The position numbers and the translations under genes are program-made. Below, one piece after another: positions 25,593 through 34,903 of a stretch of 64,000 nucleotides of DNA. Where the stretch lies: contig CAJTFN010000001.1 of NCBI GenBank assembly GCA_910575815.1, positions 62,001-126,000 on the forward strand, read 5' to 3'. A model generated the notes under the pieces. It searched no databases. It was not told the DNA's origin and was given only the letters and a program-made list of their open reading frames with translations. Position 1 is the stretch's first letter, and each line of letters starts with the position of its first letter. The DNA is from Oscillospiraceae bacterium (lineage in GTDB: Bacteria; Bacillota; Clostridia; Oscillospirales; Oscillospiraceae).

Positions 25593-25620
25593 TTGAAAAA
25601 ATGTTCTAATATGATACAAT
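25593..25620 (+). promoter_or_regulatory. Promoter of hppA
   Basis: TTGAAA (25593-25598), 16-nt spacer, TACAAT (25615-25620), 48 bp before the start codon. Confidence 0.65.
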
Positions 25621-25668
25621 AAGGCTACACAGTCCAAGATATTCAACCAAAAGAAGGAGAGGTTCACT

Positions 25669-27789
25669 ATGGAAAACTTGTTTTGGATCGGGTTCATTGG
25701 AGCTTTGTTGGCTGGGATTTTTGCCGCAATACAGGCAAAAAAAGTGCTTTCTTACTCAGAAGGCAACGAAAAGATGAAGAAAATCGCGGCAAACATTCGC
25801 GCTGGCGCAAACGCTTACTTAAGGCGGCAGTACACGACGGTGTTTAAGGTTTTCATCGTGGTCTTTGTCATTCTGCTGGTACTGGCCTTCGCCACCAGAG
25901 GAGAGATGCTTTCGGAATTCACGCCCTTCGCCTTCGTTACCGGCGGAATCTTCTCCATGCTGGCCGGATTCATCGGCATGAAGATCGCCACCAATTCCAA
26001 TGCCCGCACCGCTCAGGCGGCCTCCGAGAGTCTGAACAAGGGGCTGCGGGTGGCCTTCTCCTCCGGTTCCGTCATGGGCTTTACGGTGGTGGGCCTGGGA
26101 ATGTTGGATATCACCATGTGGTTCTTCCTTCTGCGCTATGTCTTCAATGTCAATGCCCCGGAGGCTCTGGGCAACATCATGGTTATGAACGGCATGGGCG
26201 CGTCCTTCATGGCCCTCTTTGCCCGGGTGGGCGGCGGCATTTACACCAAGGCCGCCGACGTAGGCGCGGACCTGGTAGGCAAGGTGGAGGCCGGCATCCC
26301 CGAGGACGATCCTCGGAACCCCGCCACCATTGCCGACAATGTGGGCGACAACGTGGGTGACGTAGCCGGCATGGGCGCGGACCTCTACGAATCCTATGTG
26401 GGCTCTATCCTGGCTACCTTTGCCCTGGGTGCGGTGGGCGGCTATGGCTGGAACGGCATGCTGCTGCCCATGGCTCTGGCGGTCTGCGGCATCCTCTGCT
26501 CCATCATCGGTTCCTTCCTGGTAAAGACCAGGGAGGATGCCACCCAGGAGTCCCTTCTGCGCAGCCTCCGCACCGGCACTTACACCGCGGCGATTCTGGC
26601 GGCAGTGCTGGCGGCCCCTTTGACCTATTGGATTCTCCACAGCTGGGGTGTGTACATCGCCATCCTCTGTGGCCTGTTGGGCGGCTGCGCCATCGGCTAT
26701 TTCACCGAGTATTACACCTCCGATACCTATAAACCCACCCAGGAGTTGGCGGCGGCCTCCGAGACCGGCTCCGCCACCATCATCATCGGCGGCATTTCCC
26801 TGGGCCTCAAGTCCACCTTCGTCTCCATCGTCATCGTGGCGGCGGCGGTGCTGGTGAGTTACTTCGCCGCCGGCGGCTCCGTGCGGATCATGAACGCCTC
26901 CGGCGTCTTCAGCGACGCCTTTAACCGCGGGCTCTACGGCATCGGCATCGCCGGCGTGGGCATGCTCTCCACCCTGGGCATCACCCTGGCGACGGACGCT
27001 TACGGCCCCGTGGCGGACAATGCCGGCGGCATCGCCGAGATGAGCGGCCTCCCTGAGACCGTCCGCCAGCGCACCGACGCTTTGGACTCCCTGGGCAATA
27101 CCACCGCCGCCACCGGCAAGGGCTTTGCCATCGGCTCCGCCTCCCTCACCGCCCTGGCCCTGCTGGTGAGCTACGTCAACATCGTTCAGGAGCGTACTGT
27201 GGAGAATTTGAACTTCACGCTGACCAGCCCTACGGTGCTGGTGGGTCTGTTCATCGGGGCCATGCTGACCTTCGTCTTCACCGCTGAGACCATGAACGCC
27301 GTGCAGAAGGCGGCCCAGTCCATCGTAGTGGAGGTCCGCCGCCAGTTTAAGGAAATCCCCGGTATCATGGAGTATAAGGCCGAGCCGGATTACGCGTCCT
27401 GCGTGGGTCTCTGCACCAAGGGCGCTCTGCGGGAGATGGTGTCCCCCGCCGTGCTGGCCATCGTGGTTCCCATTGTTACCGGCTTGATCCTGGGCCCCAC
27501 CGGCGTGGTGGGCTTGCTGGGCGGCGTGTCGGTATCCGGTTTTGCCATGGCGGTGTTCATGTCCAACGCCGGCGGCGCTTGGGACAATGCCAAGAAGTAC
27601 ATCGAGACTGGCCACCATGGAGGCAAGGGCTCCGAGCAGCACAAGGCCGCCGTGGTGGGCGACACCGTGGGCGACCCCTTCAAGGATACCTCCGGTCCCT
27701 CTCTGAACATTCTGATCAAGCTCTGCTCCACCGTGTCCATCGTCTTCTCCGGGCTGGTGCTGAGCTTTAACCTGATCAATCTTCTGTGA
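25669..27789 (+). CDS. hppA: Membrane-bound ion-pumping inorganic pyrophosphatase
   Basis: 706-aa polytopic enzyme which couples hydrolysis of PPi to H+ and/or Na+ export. The signature block DVGADLVGKVEAGIPEDD, then PRNPATIADNVGDNVGD (from about residue 197) binds Mg-PPi; a second acidic block near the C-terminus reads GDTVGDPFKDTSGP. The segment NTTAATGKGFAIG (about residue 475) has Ala where K+-independent enzymes have Lys, so this is the K+-dependent type. Whether Na+ or H+ is pumped is not settled by eye. ATG follows AAGGAGAGG. Monocistronic with its own promoter and terminator. In anaerobes it recovers energy from biosynthetic PPi. Confidence 0.97.
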   Translation: MENLFWIGFIGALLAGIFAAIQAKKVLSYSEGNEKMKKIAANIRAGANAYLRRQYTTVFKVFIVVFVILLVLAFATRGEMLSEFTPFAFVTGGIFSMLAGFIGMKIATNSNARTAQAASESLNKGLRVAFSSGSVMGFTVVGLGMLDITMWFFLLRYVFNVNAPEALGNIMVMNGMGASFMALFARVGGGIYTKAADVGADLVGKVEAGIPEDDPRNPATIADNVGDNVGDVAGMGADLYESYVGSILATFALGAVGGYGWNGMLLPMALAVCGILCSIIGSFLVKTREDATQESLLRSLRTGTYTAAILAAVLAAPLTYWILHSWGVYIAILCGLLGGCAIGYFTEYYTSDTYKPTQELAAASETGSATIIIGGISLGLKSTFVSIVIVAAAVLVSYFAAGGSVRIMNASGVFSDAFNRGLYGIGIAGVGMLSTLGITLATDAYGPVADNAGGIAEMSGLPETVRQRTDALDSLGNTTAATGKGFAIGSASLTALALLVSYVNIVQERTVENLNFTLTSPTVLVGLFIGAMLTFVFTAETMNAVQKAAQSIVVEVRRQFKEIPGIMEYKAEPDYASCVGLCTKGALREMVSPAVLAIVVPIVTGLILGPTGVVGLLGGVSVSGFAMAVFMSNAGGAWDNAKKYIETGHHGGKGSEQHKAAVVGDTVGDPFKDTSGPSLNILIKLCSTVSIVFSGLVLSFNLINLL

Positions 27790-27911
27790 ACATGACCATC
27801 CTGTTCCCGGGACGGATCTCTTTTTGACAGGAGCGCTGCTCCCGTGAAGGCGCGTGGTTAGGATGGGACATGGATTGACAAAAGCTCTTCTTCTTTCCTT
27901 TCCTTTATATT

Positions 27912-27952
27912 GCCGCAGGGCCCTCCGCTTACGACGCGGGGGGCCCTGCGGC
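27912..27952 (+). terminator. Hairpin downstream of hppA
   Basis: GCCGCAGGGCCC (27912-27923) pairs with GGGCCCTGCGGC (27941-27952), followed by TTTCT. It lies between convergent hppA and the ssDNA-binding protein gene and may serve both. Confidence 0.7.
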
Positions 27953-27976
27953 TTTCTGGGATGGTTTTTAAGTGTG

Positions 27977-28594
27977 TCAGGACTCCGGCTCTCCCGGCCC
28001 CTCCGGGTCCAGCAGGCGCATCATGGAGACCTCGTAGGCCGTCCGCTCCTCGGTTTCTCCGGATTCCGTGACCTTGTGGTATGTACGGCTTTGGACCCGG
28101 CCTTCCAGGGCCAGGGGGTCTCCCACGTGAAGGCGGCTGGCCTTTACAGCCAGCTGGCCCCAGGCGATGACGGGCAGATAATCCGCCCGGCCGTAGCGCC
28201 GCGGAACCGCCAGCATCAAATCGCAGATGCTCCGCCCCAGGGGAGTCCGGCGGAAGATGGGAGGCTTGCACAGCGCGCCGGAGAGGACGATCTGGTTGCA
28301 GGGCTCGTCCAGCCCCGGCTGGAGCTCCTGGGCGTAGACCGTCAGCACCAGGCGGCTGCCCACGCCGCTGCGGTTGTTGAAGGAGCGGAGCTGGCCCCGG
28401 ATGTGGAGGAGCCGTCCCTCTGCCGTTTGGGCCGCCAGTCCCCCCGGCAGCAGTACCGGCAGCAGGTCGATTTGTCCGCTGAGCCGGGGAACCTGGAGAT
28501 ATACGCGGTAAAATTGTGTGCCGTGGTTTTCGTGGGACCACACCGGTTCTCCCAGGACCAGGCCCTCCAGCAGCACGTCGTTTTTCGTTGTCAT
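27977..28594 (-). CDS. Tandem OB-fold single-stranded DNA-binding protein
   Basis: 205 aa. Two SSB/PriB-like OB-folds in a row. The first covers about residues 6-95 (NDVLLEGLVLGEPVWSHENH, then FYRVYLQVPRLSGQIDLLPV). The second covers about 102-190 (NQIVLSGALCKPPIFRRTPL, then ICDLMLAVPRRYGRADYLPV, IAWGQLA). The second matches the canonical SSB pattern of strand 1 and the G-R-x-x-x-D core better. No acidic DDD-I-PF tail, so it is not the replicative SSB. The GTG at 28603 lies inside the Shine-Dalgarno (GAGGTGG), so ATG 28594 is the start. Confidence 0.8.
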   Translation of the reverse strand: MTTKNDVLLEGLVLGEPVWSHENHGTQFYRVYLQVPRLSGQIDLLPVLLPGGLAAQTAEGRLLHIRGQLRSFNNRSGVGSRLVLTVYAQELQPGLDEPCNQIVLSGALCKPPIFRRTPLGRSICDLMLAVPRRYGRADYLPVIAWGQLAVKASRLHVGDPLALEGRVQSRTYHKVTESGETEERTAYEVSMMRLLDPEGPGEPES

Positions 28595-28766
28595 GTTGTC
28601 CACCTCTTCGGTTGTGATGGACTATCCTATGAGGGGGACAAAGAAGATAGAACCGGAAACGTGGCGGGCCGCGCCATGCCCCTGTAAAATACAGAACCGG
28701 GGGATTGGGCGGACGATTAGAAGTTCGAGGAGGAACGTCAGACGGAAGGGCCGGAGGAACGTTCGA

Positions 28767-28803
28767 ACGGCGTCCGGAAAGCCACCTGCTTTCCGGACGC
28801 CGT
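28767..28803 (-). terminator. 16-bp hairpin downstream of the DUF362 gene
   Basis: Perfect stem 28767-28782 with 28788-28803 around CACCT. It stands 21 bp after the DUF362 stop; there is no T tract on the minus strand and only CTTT on the plus. Probably transcript end or 3' stabiliser. The rest of 28595-28766 shows no gene. Confidence 0.6.
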
Positions 28804-28823
28804 CTTTATGCCGGGGATGTCTT

Positions 28824-29942
28824 TTAAATCTTGATCAGCTCATATTTCCGGCTTCCCAGCCCCAGCTTCTCCGCGTGCTCCAGGCAGGCCTCCCAATGGG
28901 TGTCGGGATGGGCGGCCTTCAGCAGGTCGCCGCAGCTGCAATCCACGCCCTCGTCAAACAGCATGGAGCCCGGCAGCGGGGCCTGGGCCACCACTGCGTC
29001 GGCACAGGCCTGGTCCAGGGCCACGGGGTCGAAGGAGGCGAACATGCCCACGTCGGCGGCGATGGGGGCGTCGTTTTCGCTGTGGCAGTCGCAGTTGGGG
29101 GAGATGTCCAGCACCAGGGCCACGTGGAAGCAGGGGCGCCCGTCTACCACGGCCTTGGTGTACTCGGCGATCTTCTTGTTCAAAATGGCCGGGGCCTCGT
29201 TGTATTGGCACTGGATGGCGTCCTTGGGGCAGATGGCCAGGCACCGGCCGCAGCCCACGCACTTGTCCGTGTCGATGGAGGCCTTTCCGCCGTCGAAATG
29301 GGGGGCGTCGTGGGCGCAGATTTTGGCGCAGGCCTTGCAGCCGATGCAGGACTCCTGGATGACGAAGGGCTTGCCGGCGCTGTGCTGCTCCATCTTGCCC
29401 GCCCGGGAGCCACAGCCCATGCCGATGTTTTTCAGCGCGCCGCCCATGCCGGCCTGCTCGTGGCCTTTGAAGTGGGTGAGGCTGACGAAGACGTCGGCGT
29501 CCATCACCGCCCGGCCGATCTTGGCCTCCTGGACGTACTCGCCGCCCTCCACGGGGATACTGACCTCGTCAGAACCCTTCAGCCCGTCGGCAATGATGAC
29601 GTGGCAGCCGGTGGAGTAGGGGGTAAAGCCGTTGATATAGGCGGACTCCAGATGGTCCAGGGCGTTCTTCCGGCCTCCGATATAGAGGGTGTTGCAGTCC
29701 GTCAGGAAGGGCTTGCCCCCTTGGGATTTCACCAGGTCCGCCACGGCTCGGGCCCAGTTGGGACGGAGATAGGCCAGGTTCCCCGGCTCGCCAAAGTGCA
29801 GTTTGATGGCTACGAACTTATCCTCCATGTTGATGTCACCGAAGCCGGCGGTCATCATCAGGCGGGCCAGCTTCTGGGTCAGGTTTTCCCGCCAGCTGGG
29901 GCAGCGGAAGTCCGCGAAATAGACCTTGGATGTCTCAGCCAT
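28824..29942 (-). CDS. DUF362-domain protein with two [4Fe-4S] ferredoxin motifs
   Basis: 372 aa with ATG 29942 after AAAAGGAGAGCG. N-terminal DUF362 (VYFADFRCPS, KLHFGEPGNLAYLRPNWA, GCHVIIADGLKG, SLTHFKGHEQAGMGGALKNIGMG), then a bacterial ferredoxin pair CIGCKACAKICAHDAP and CVGCGRCLAICPKDAI (about residues 190-235), then a C-terminal DUF362 continuation (PIAADVGMFASFDPVALD). Cytosolic redox protein of unknown substrate, common in clostridia. Transcribed alone after a long structured leader. Confidence 0.9.
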   Translation of the reverse strand: MAETSKVYFADFRCPSWRENLTQKLARLMMTAGFGDINMEDKFVAIKLHFGEPGNLAYLRPNWARAVADLVKSQGGKPFLTDCNTLYIGGRKNALDHLESAYINGFTPYSTGCHVIIADGLKGSDEVSIPVEGGEYVQEAKIGRAVMDADVFVSLTHFKGHEQAGMGGALKNIGMGCGSRAGKMEQHSAGKPFVIQESCIGCKACAKICAHDAPHFDGGKASIDTDKCVGCGRCLAICPKDAIQCQYNEAPAILNKKIAEYTKAVVDGRPCFHVALVLDISPNCDCHSENDAPIAADVGMFASFDPVALDQACADAVVAQAPLPGSMLFDEGVDCSCGDLLKAAHPDTHWEACLEHAEKLGLGSRKYELIKI

Positions 29943-30193
29943 AGTAATCGCTCTCCTTTTTTGTTTGTTTTCACGTCTGGGTGGATAGGGACACCGTGTA
30001 TCGTCACCGCAGCGGAACATTCCGTTCCGCCCTGAGGCGCGTCCGCGTCCCAGGGGCCTTGAAAAGGCCTGCCGGTGGACTTCACAGGCGATCACGGCAC
30101 TGATTCTGTGCCGGCGGGCTTTGTCCGCCTTGAAAATCGGGGAACCGATTTCAAGTGTTCTGACTATATCATATAGAGTGTGGTCCATGTCAA
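29943..30193 (-). promoter_or_regulatory. Promoter and highly structured leader of the DUF362 gene
   Basis: On the minus strand TTGACA (plus 30188-30193) is followed by an AT-rich -10 (GATATA at 17 nt or TATAGT at 19 nt). The transcript would start near 30155 and run about 210 nt before the ATG. In order it folds into hairpins CTTGAAATCGG/CCGATTTTCAAG, GGCGG/CCGCC, GGCAC/GTGCC, GGCCTT/AAGGCC and GGAAC/GTTCC. This density suggests a cis-regulatory RNA. I could not match it to a known riboswitch; the parts resembling cobalamin boxes are too weak. No T tract precedes the ATG, so control, if any, would be translational. Confidence 0.5.
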
Positions 30194-30320
30194 GCCCTTT
30201 CCGGGATTTGCGTCCGGAATGTAAAAAAAGCGTTTTGAAGGTTGTATTCACCGGCGGCTTGTGCTAAACTATAGCAGATTATAATAACATGGAAGCATTA
30301 CCACTGTTGGAGGATTGACC

Positions 30321-31373
30321 ATGAAGATCGTTGTGCTGGCCGGGGGCCTTTCCCCGGAGCGGGCCGTTTCCCTGGTGACGGGGACTGGCATTTGCCGCGC
30401 CCTGCGGGAGCGGGGCCACCGGGCCATTTTCGTAGATTTGTTTCTGGGGCTGGAGACCCTTCCGGAGCATCCGGAGACCCTGTTCGACGCGGCGGATGGC
30501 CTGTGCCCCGACGCCAGGATTGACACCATGGCTCCGGATCTGGAGGCCGTCCGGCGGAGCCGGAAGGACCAGAGCCCCCGGGTTTTCGGACCTCATGTGC
30601 TGGAGCTGTGCCAGATGGCGGACATCGTCTTCCTGGGCCTCCACGGCCAGGACGGGGAAGACGGACGTGTTCAGGCCGCCCTGGAGCTGCTGGGCGTGCC
30701 GTACACCGGATCCGGTTACCTGTCCTCCGGCGTGGCCATGGATAAGGCGGTGGCAAAGCGAATCATGACCGCCGAGGGGATTCCCACCCCCAAGTGGGGC
30801 GTGCTGGAGTATAAGGAGGCGGAGGTCTGCCACCTGGCCCAGGAGCTGCCCATGCCCTGCGTGATTAAGTGTACCACCGGCGGGTCCTCCCTGGGGGTCT
30901 TCCTGCCCGAGGACCGGGAAGCTCTGCGGCAAGCCCTGGTTCAGGTCCGGCGCTACAACGGCGCGGTGATCTGGGAAGAGCGGGTCTACGGCCGGGAACT
31001 GACGGTGGCGGTGCTGGGAGACCGGGCTCTGCCCGCGGTGGAGACCACCCCCGCCGGGAAGGACTTTGATTATGCCGCCAAGTACCAGAAGGACGGAGCG
31101 CGGGAGGTTTGTCCGGCGCCCCTGACGGAGACGGAGGCTGCTGCCGCCGGGGAACTGGCCCTCCGGGTTCACAAGGCCCTGGGCCTGACGGTGTACTCCC
31201 GGACGGACATGATTTTGGATAAAGAGGGGCGCTTCTGGTGCCTGGAAGCCAACTCTCTGCCGGGGATGACCCCCACCAGCTTTGTGCCCCGGGAGGCTGC
31301 CGCCGTGGGCATGGGTTACGGGGAGCTGTGCGAAGAGATTGTCCGCCTCTCCCTGGACATCCAGCGCCGTTAG
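30321..31373 (+). CDS. ddl: D-alanine--D-alanine ligase
   Basis: ATP-grasp ligase making D-Ala-D-Ala for peptidoglycan. 350 aa. N-terminal VLAGGLSPERAVSLVTG, FLGLHGQDGEDGRVQAALELLGVPYTGSG (Ddl hallmark), DKAVAKRIM, EERVYGRELTVAVLG, and the metal site LEANSLPGMTPTSFVPREA. The ATG at 30321 is 8 nt after GGAGG. Followed by murF, 143 bp on: consecutive steps of UDP-MurNAc-pentapeptide synthesis. A promoter TTGTAT-N17-TAAACT lies about 60 bp upstream. Confidence 0.93.
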   Translation: MKIVVLAGGLSPERAVSLVTGTGICRALRERGHRAIFVDLFLGLETLPEHPETLFDAADGLCPDARIDTMAPDLEAVRRSRKDQSPRVFGPHVLELCQMADIVFLGLHGQDGEDGRVQAALELLGVPYTGSGYLSSGVAMDKAVAKRIMTAEGIPTPKWGVLEYKEAEVCHLAQELPMPCVIKCTTGGSSLGVFLPEDREALRQALVQVRRYNGAVIWEERVYGRELTVAVLGDRALPAVETTPAGKDFDYAAKYQKDGAREVCPAPLTETEAAAAGELALRVHKALGLTVYSRTDMILDKEGRFWCLEANSLPGMTPTSFVPREAAAVGMGYGELCEEIVRLSLDIQRR

Positions 31374-31516
31374 CCCGCTTCTCGAAAAGGAAACCGCGGC
31401 CCAAAGGAACGGCCACCCGGCGGCGGTTTGCGCCTGGATTGGATTACATTAACAATAGTACCACTACATATTACAAAGAAAGCGCGCCCTGTTCGGGGCG
31501 CGGGGAGGACGATGGA

Positions 31517-32896
31517 ATGGAGCCCATGACTGTTGGCCAGATCGCCGCCGCCGTGGACGGTGTGTGGCTGAATCCCCGAGAGAACGCCCCTGCTGTCACC
31601 GCGGTCTGTACCGACAGCCGCAAGCTGACCCCCGGCTGCCTCTTCCTGCCTTGGGTGGGGGAGCGGTTTGACGGGCATGACTTTATGGACGCGGCTCTGG
31701 AGGCTGGCGCGGCGGGGTGCCTTTGCGCCCGGACGCCGGAAAGCCTCCGGAAGGATAAATTTTATATACAGGTGGCGGATACCCGTCTGGCTCTCCGGGC
31801 CCTGGCCTCCGCCTACCGGGATCAGTTTTCCCTGCCGGTGATTCAGGTTACCGGCAGCGTAGGGAAGACCACCACCAAGGAGATGATCGCCGCCGTGCTG
31901 GGGGCGAAGCGCCGTGTGTGGAAGACCCCGGAGAACTACAATAACGACGTGGGAACGCCCTTGACCTTGTTGGGCCTGGAAAAGGAGCACGAGGCGGCGG
32001 TCATTGAAACCGGCATGAACCACTTTGGGGAGATTGAGTACCTGACCGCCATGGTAAAGCCGGACATTGCCGTCATCTCCAACATCGGCGACGCACATAT
32101 CGAGCACCTGGGCAGCCGGGAGGGAATCCTGAAGGCCAAGTGCGAGATTTTTGAGCACCTGAAGCCGGAGGGTCTGGCCATCCTGAACGGGGACGATCCT
32201 CTGCTGGCGGCCCTGGCGGTTCCCTTCCGGACGGTTCGCTGCGGCAAGTCCGAGCACTGTCAGGCCCGGATCACCGAGATTTCCGACCACGGCGTGGAGG
32301 GAATTCGTTGCACCATCGTCACGGAAAAGGACCGCTACGAGCTGAGCATCCCCGCGCCCGGGGAGCATATGGCTTATGCCGCCGCCATTGCCGTGGCGGT
32401 GGGGGAGGCCCTGGGCCTGGACCGGGAGGAGATTGCCCGGGGCGCAGCGGCCTATGTAGCCACCGGAAGCCGGATGCGGGTGGTCCGCCTGCCGGAGCGG
32501 CGGATGCTTTTGGACGACTGCTATAACGCCAACCCCCAGTCCGTGGCGGCGGCCCTGGAGATCCTGGCCCGGACGGAGTGCGACAAACGAATCGCTGTCC
32601 TGGGGGACATGGGAGAGCTGGGAGCCATCGGCAACCGGGCCCATTACAACATGGGGGCTCTGGCCGCCATACTGGGCGTCGATTTGGTGTTCGCCATCGG
32701 CAGCGGGGAGCTGGCGGGAAAGATCGCCGACGGCGTGGCCCTCAGCGGCGGCTCCGTCCAGTATTTTCCCACGAAGGAGGAGGCCCTTCCGGAGCTCCGG
32801 CGCCAGCTGGAACCCGGCGGCACCGTCATGCTGATCAAGGCCTCCCACGCCATGAAATTCGGCTGGCTGGTGGAACAGCTGACAGACAAGCGATAA
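31517..32896 (+). CDS. murF: UDP-N-acetylmuramoyl-tripeptide--D-alanyl-D-alanine ligase
   Basis: Adds D-Ala-D-Ala to UDP-MurNAc-tripeptide. 459 aa. Substrate-binding N-domain ending in ADTRLALRALASAYRDQF, ATP P-loop VTGSVGKTTTKEM, KTPENYNNDVGTPLTLL (MurF hallmark), ETGMNHFGEIEYLT, NIGDAHIEHLGSREGI with the carbamylated-Lys segment AKCEIF, and the C-terminal DDCYNANPQSVAAAL and VLGDMGELG. ATG 31517 follows GGGGAGGA by 8 nt; an ATG 9 nt later is the alternative. Pairs with ddl upstream; a GCGCCC/GGGCGC hairpin lies in the gap. Confidence 0.96.
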   Translation: MEPMTVGQIAAAVDGVWLNPRENAPAVTAVCTDSRKLTPGCLFLPWVGERFDGHDFMDAALEAGAAGCLCARTPESLRKDKFYIQVADTRLALRALASAYRDQFSLPVIQVTGSVGKTTTKEMIAAVLGAKRRVWKTPENYNNDVGTPLTLLGLEKEHEAAVIETGMNHFGEIEYLTAMVKPDIAVISNIGDAHIEHLGSREGILKAKCEIFEHLKPEGLAILNGDDPLLAALAVPFRTVRCGKSEHCQARITEISDHGVEGIRCTIVTEKDRYELSIPAPGEHMAYAAAIAVAVGEALGLDREEIARGAAAYVATGSRMRVVRLPERRMLLDDCYNANPQSVAAALEILARTECDKRIAVLGDMGELGAIGNRAHYNMGALAAILGVDLVFAIGSGELAGKIADGVALSGGSVQYFPTKEEALPELRRQLEPGGTVMLIKASHAMKFGWLVEQLTDKR

Positions 32897-33004
32897 CGGA
32901 AGATGGAAGAGGGAATCCCCGGAGCCTCACGCAAAGCCCCGGATTTCCCGAAGCCCGACGGCTCTTCGATCTCCAATCTTCATTTTAAAAAGGGTTCATA
33001 GTTT

Positions 33005-34903
33005 ATGATCGAGATACAAGTAAACTCCCTGGTCAAGTCCTTCGAGGTGGGGCGCAATGTCCTGGACGGCCTGACCTTCCAGATTGACCAGGGAGAGCGG
33101 GTGGGGCTATTGGGCCGGAACGGCGCGGGCAAAACCACCCTGTTTCGCATATTGACCCGGGAGCTGGAGCCCGACGAGGGTCAGGTTACCCTGGGCCAGG
33201 GACGGCGGCTGGGCCTGATTTCCCAGATTCCCGTCTATCCCCCCGGTTACACGGTGGAGGACGTTCTCCGTTCCGCCTTCCAGCGCCTGGAGGGTTTGGC
33301 AAAGGAGATGGAGATTCTGGAGGGCCGTATGGCGGCGGGAGAGGCGGACCCGGCCCTTCTGCGGCGTTATGGGTCCCTCCGGGAACGGTTTGAGGTCTTC
33401 GGGGGCTACGACACCGATGTGGCCGTGAACAAGATCACCGGCGGCCTCTCCATCTCCCAGGAGCAGAGAGGGCAGCTTTTCGACAGCCTCTCCGGCGGGG
33501 AAAAGACCCGGGTGAACCTGGGCCGCCTGATTTTGGAGGACACGGACATTCTGCTCCTGGACGAGCCCACAAACCACTTGGATCTTCACGCCACGGAGTG
33601 GCTGGAGGAATATATCCGGGGCTTCCGGGGCACCGTGGTGGCCATCTCCCATGACCGCTATTTCCTGGACCGGGTGGTGACCCGGGTCATTGAGATCGAG
33701 AACGGCCGGGCGGAGTTCTACAGCGGGAATTACAGCTTTTACGCCTTGGAGAAGGAGCGCCGCTATCAAGAACGGCTGAAGCAGTACCAGAAGGAACAGG
33801 CGAAAATCCAGCAATTGGAAAAGGCGGCGGAGCAGCTGCGGGTCTGGGCCTTTATGGGCATGGACAAGACCTATCGCCGGGCCGTGAACATCGAGCGGCG
33901 GATTGAGCGCATGCGCACCACCGCCAAGCCCACCAAGGCGAGGAAGATGGACGCCCGGTTCTCTACCGCCGAGTTTCACGGGGACGAGGTGCTGGGGATA
34001 CGGAACCTGGCCAAGTCTTACGGGGACAAGCATTTGTTTGACGGAATTACCTTGAAGGTGGAGGGAGGCGAGCGCATTGCCCTCATCGGCGACAACGGTA
34101 CGGGGAAGTCCACGCTTATTAAAATGATTATGGGGGAGCTGTACCCCGACGACGGGCGCATCAAAACCGGCCCCCAGACCAAGGCGGCCTATCTGCCCCA
34201 GATCATTCAATTCGACCACCCGGACTGGAACCTGGTGGAGAACATGATGGCTTCCAAGCGGGGCCTCTCCGCCCAGAGCGCCCGAAACCGGCTGGCGTCA
34301 TATGACTTCCGGGGAGAGGACGTGTTTAAGCCCGTGTCGGTCCTCTCCGGCGGGGAGCAGAGTCGGCTGCGGCTTTGCATGCTGATGGACGGGGAGATTA
34401 ACTTCCTCATTCTGGACGAGCCTACGAACCATTTGGACATTGCCTCCCGGGAGTGGATCGAGGAGGCAGTGGAGAGCTATGACGGGACGCTGCTCTTTGT
34501 CAGCCACGACCGCTATTTCATCAACCGTTTCGCCACCCGGATCTGGGAGCTGGCCAATGAGACCATCACGGACTATCCCTGCGGCTTTGCCCAGTACCGG
34601 CAGATGAAGGCCCAGGAGGCGGCGGAGAAGTCCGAACCGCCAAAGCCCGTGAGGGAAAAGGCCGAGCGTCCCGCCCGGGGCAACCGGGCCCAGCAGAACG
34701 CCAAGCGGCAGCTGACCATCTGCGAGCGGGACATCGCCAGGGCGGAGGAGCGGATTTCCGCTCTGGAGGCGGACATGGAGGCCGCCGCCTGTGACTACGA
34801 GAAGCTGACGGAGCTGACGGCGGAGCGGGAGGCGGCCCAGGAGGAGCTGGATACCCTCTATGAGCGCTGGGAACAGCTCAGTGAGGAGGCCGGGGAGGCG
34901 TGA
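33005..34903 (+). CDS. ABC-F family ATPase (ribosome-associated)
   Basis: 632 aa with two ABC cassettes and no membrane domain. Cassette 1: Walker A LLGRNGAGKTTLF, signature SGGEKTRVNLGRL, Walker B DILLLDEPTNHLD. Cassette 2: Walker A LIGDNGTGKSTLIKM, signature SGGEQSRLRLCML, Walker B FLILDEPTNHLD. The linker between them is helical with many Arg/Lys (ABC-tran_Xtn), and the C-terminus from about residue 540 is a coiled coil. That is the Uup/YdiF-like layout, an elongation or ribosome-quality factor; antibiotic resistance cannot be inferred. Start ATG 33005 after AAAGGG. Confidence 0.92.
   Translation: MIEIQVNSLVKSFEVGRNVLDGLTFQIDQGERVGLLGRNGAGKTTLFRILTRELEPDEGQVTLGQGRRLGLISQIPVYPPGYTVEDVLRSAFQRLEGLAKEMEILEGRMAAGEADPALLRRYGSLRERFEVFGGYDTDVAVNKITGGLSISQEQRGQLFDSLSGGEKTRVNLGRLILEDTDILLLDEPTNHLDLHATEWLEEYIRGFRGTVVAISHDRYFLDRVVTRVIEIENGRAEFYSGNYSFYALEKERRYQERLKQYQKEQAKIQQLEKAAEQLRVWAFMGMDKTYRRAVNIERRIERMRTTAKPTKARKMDARFSTAEFHGDEVLGIRNLAKSYGDKHLFDGITLKVEGGERIALIGDNGTGKSTLIKMIMGELYPDDGRIKTGPQTKAAYLPQIIQFDHPDWNLVENMMASKRGLSAQSARNRLASYDFRGEDVFKPVSVLSGGEQSRLRLCMLMDGEINFLILDEPTNHLDIASREWIEEAVESYDGTLLFVSHDRYFINRFATRIWELANETITDYPCGFAQYRQMKAQEAAEKSEPPKPVREKAERPARGNRAQQNAKRQLTICERDIARAEERISALEADMEAAACDYEKLTELTAEREAAQEELDTLYERWEQLSEEAGEA

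Noticed and set aside
25819-27642. 607-codon open frame antisense to hppA
   Set aside because: It lies fully over a clearly real gene, has His/Gly/Ala-rich composition typical of the antisense frame of GC-rich coding DNA, and no ribosome-binding site or known domain.
30010-30150. Cobalamin riboswitch before the DUF362 gene
   Set aside because: Partial resemblance (AGCCCGCCGGCAC) but no complete B12 box or the surrounding conserved helices.
31238-31516. Upstream extension of the murF frame into ddl
   Set aside because: The frame is open, but the start at 31517 has the ribosome-binding site and matches normal MurF length; the upstream part overlaps the ddl coding sequence.
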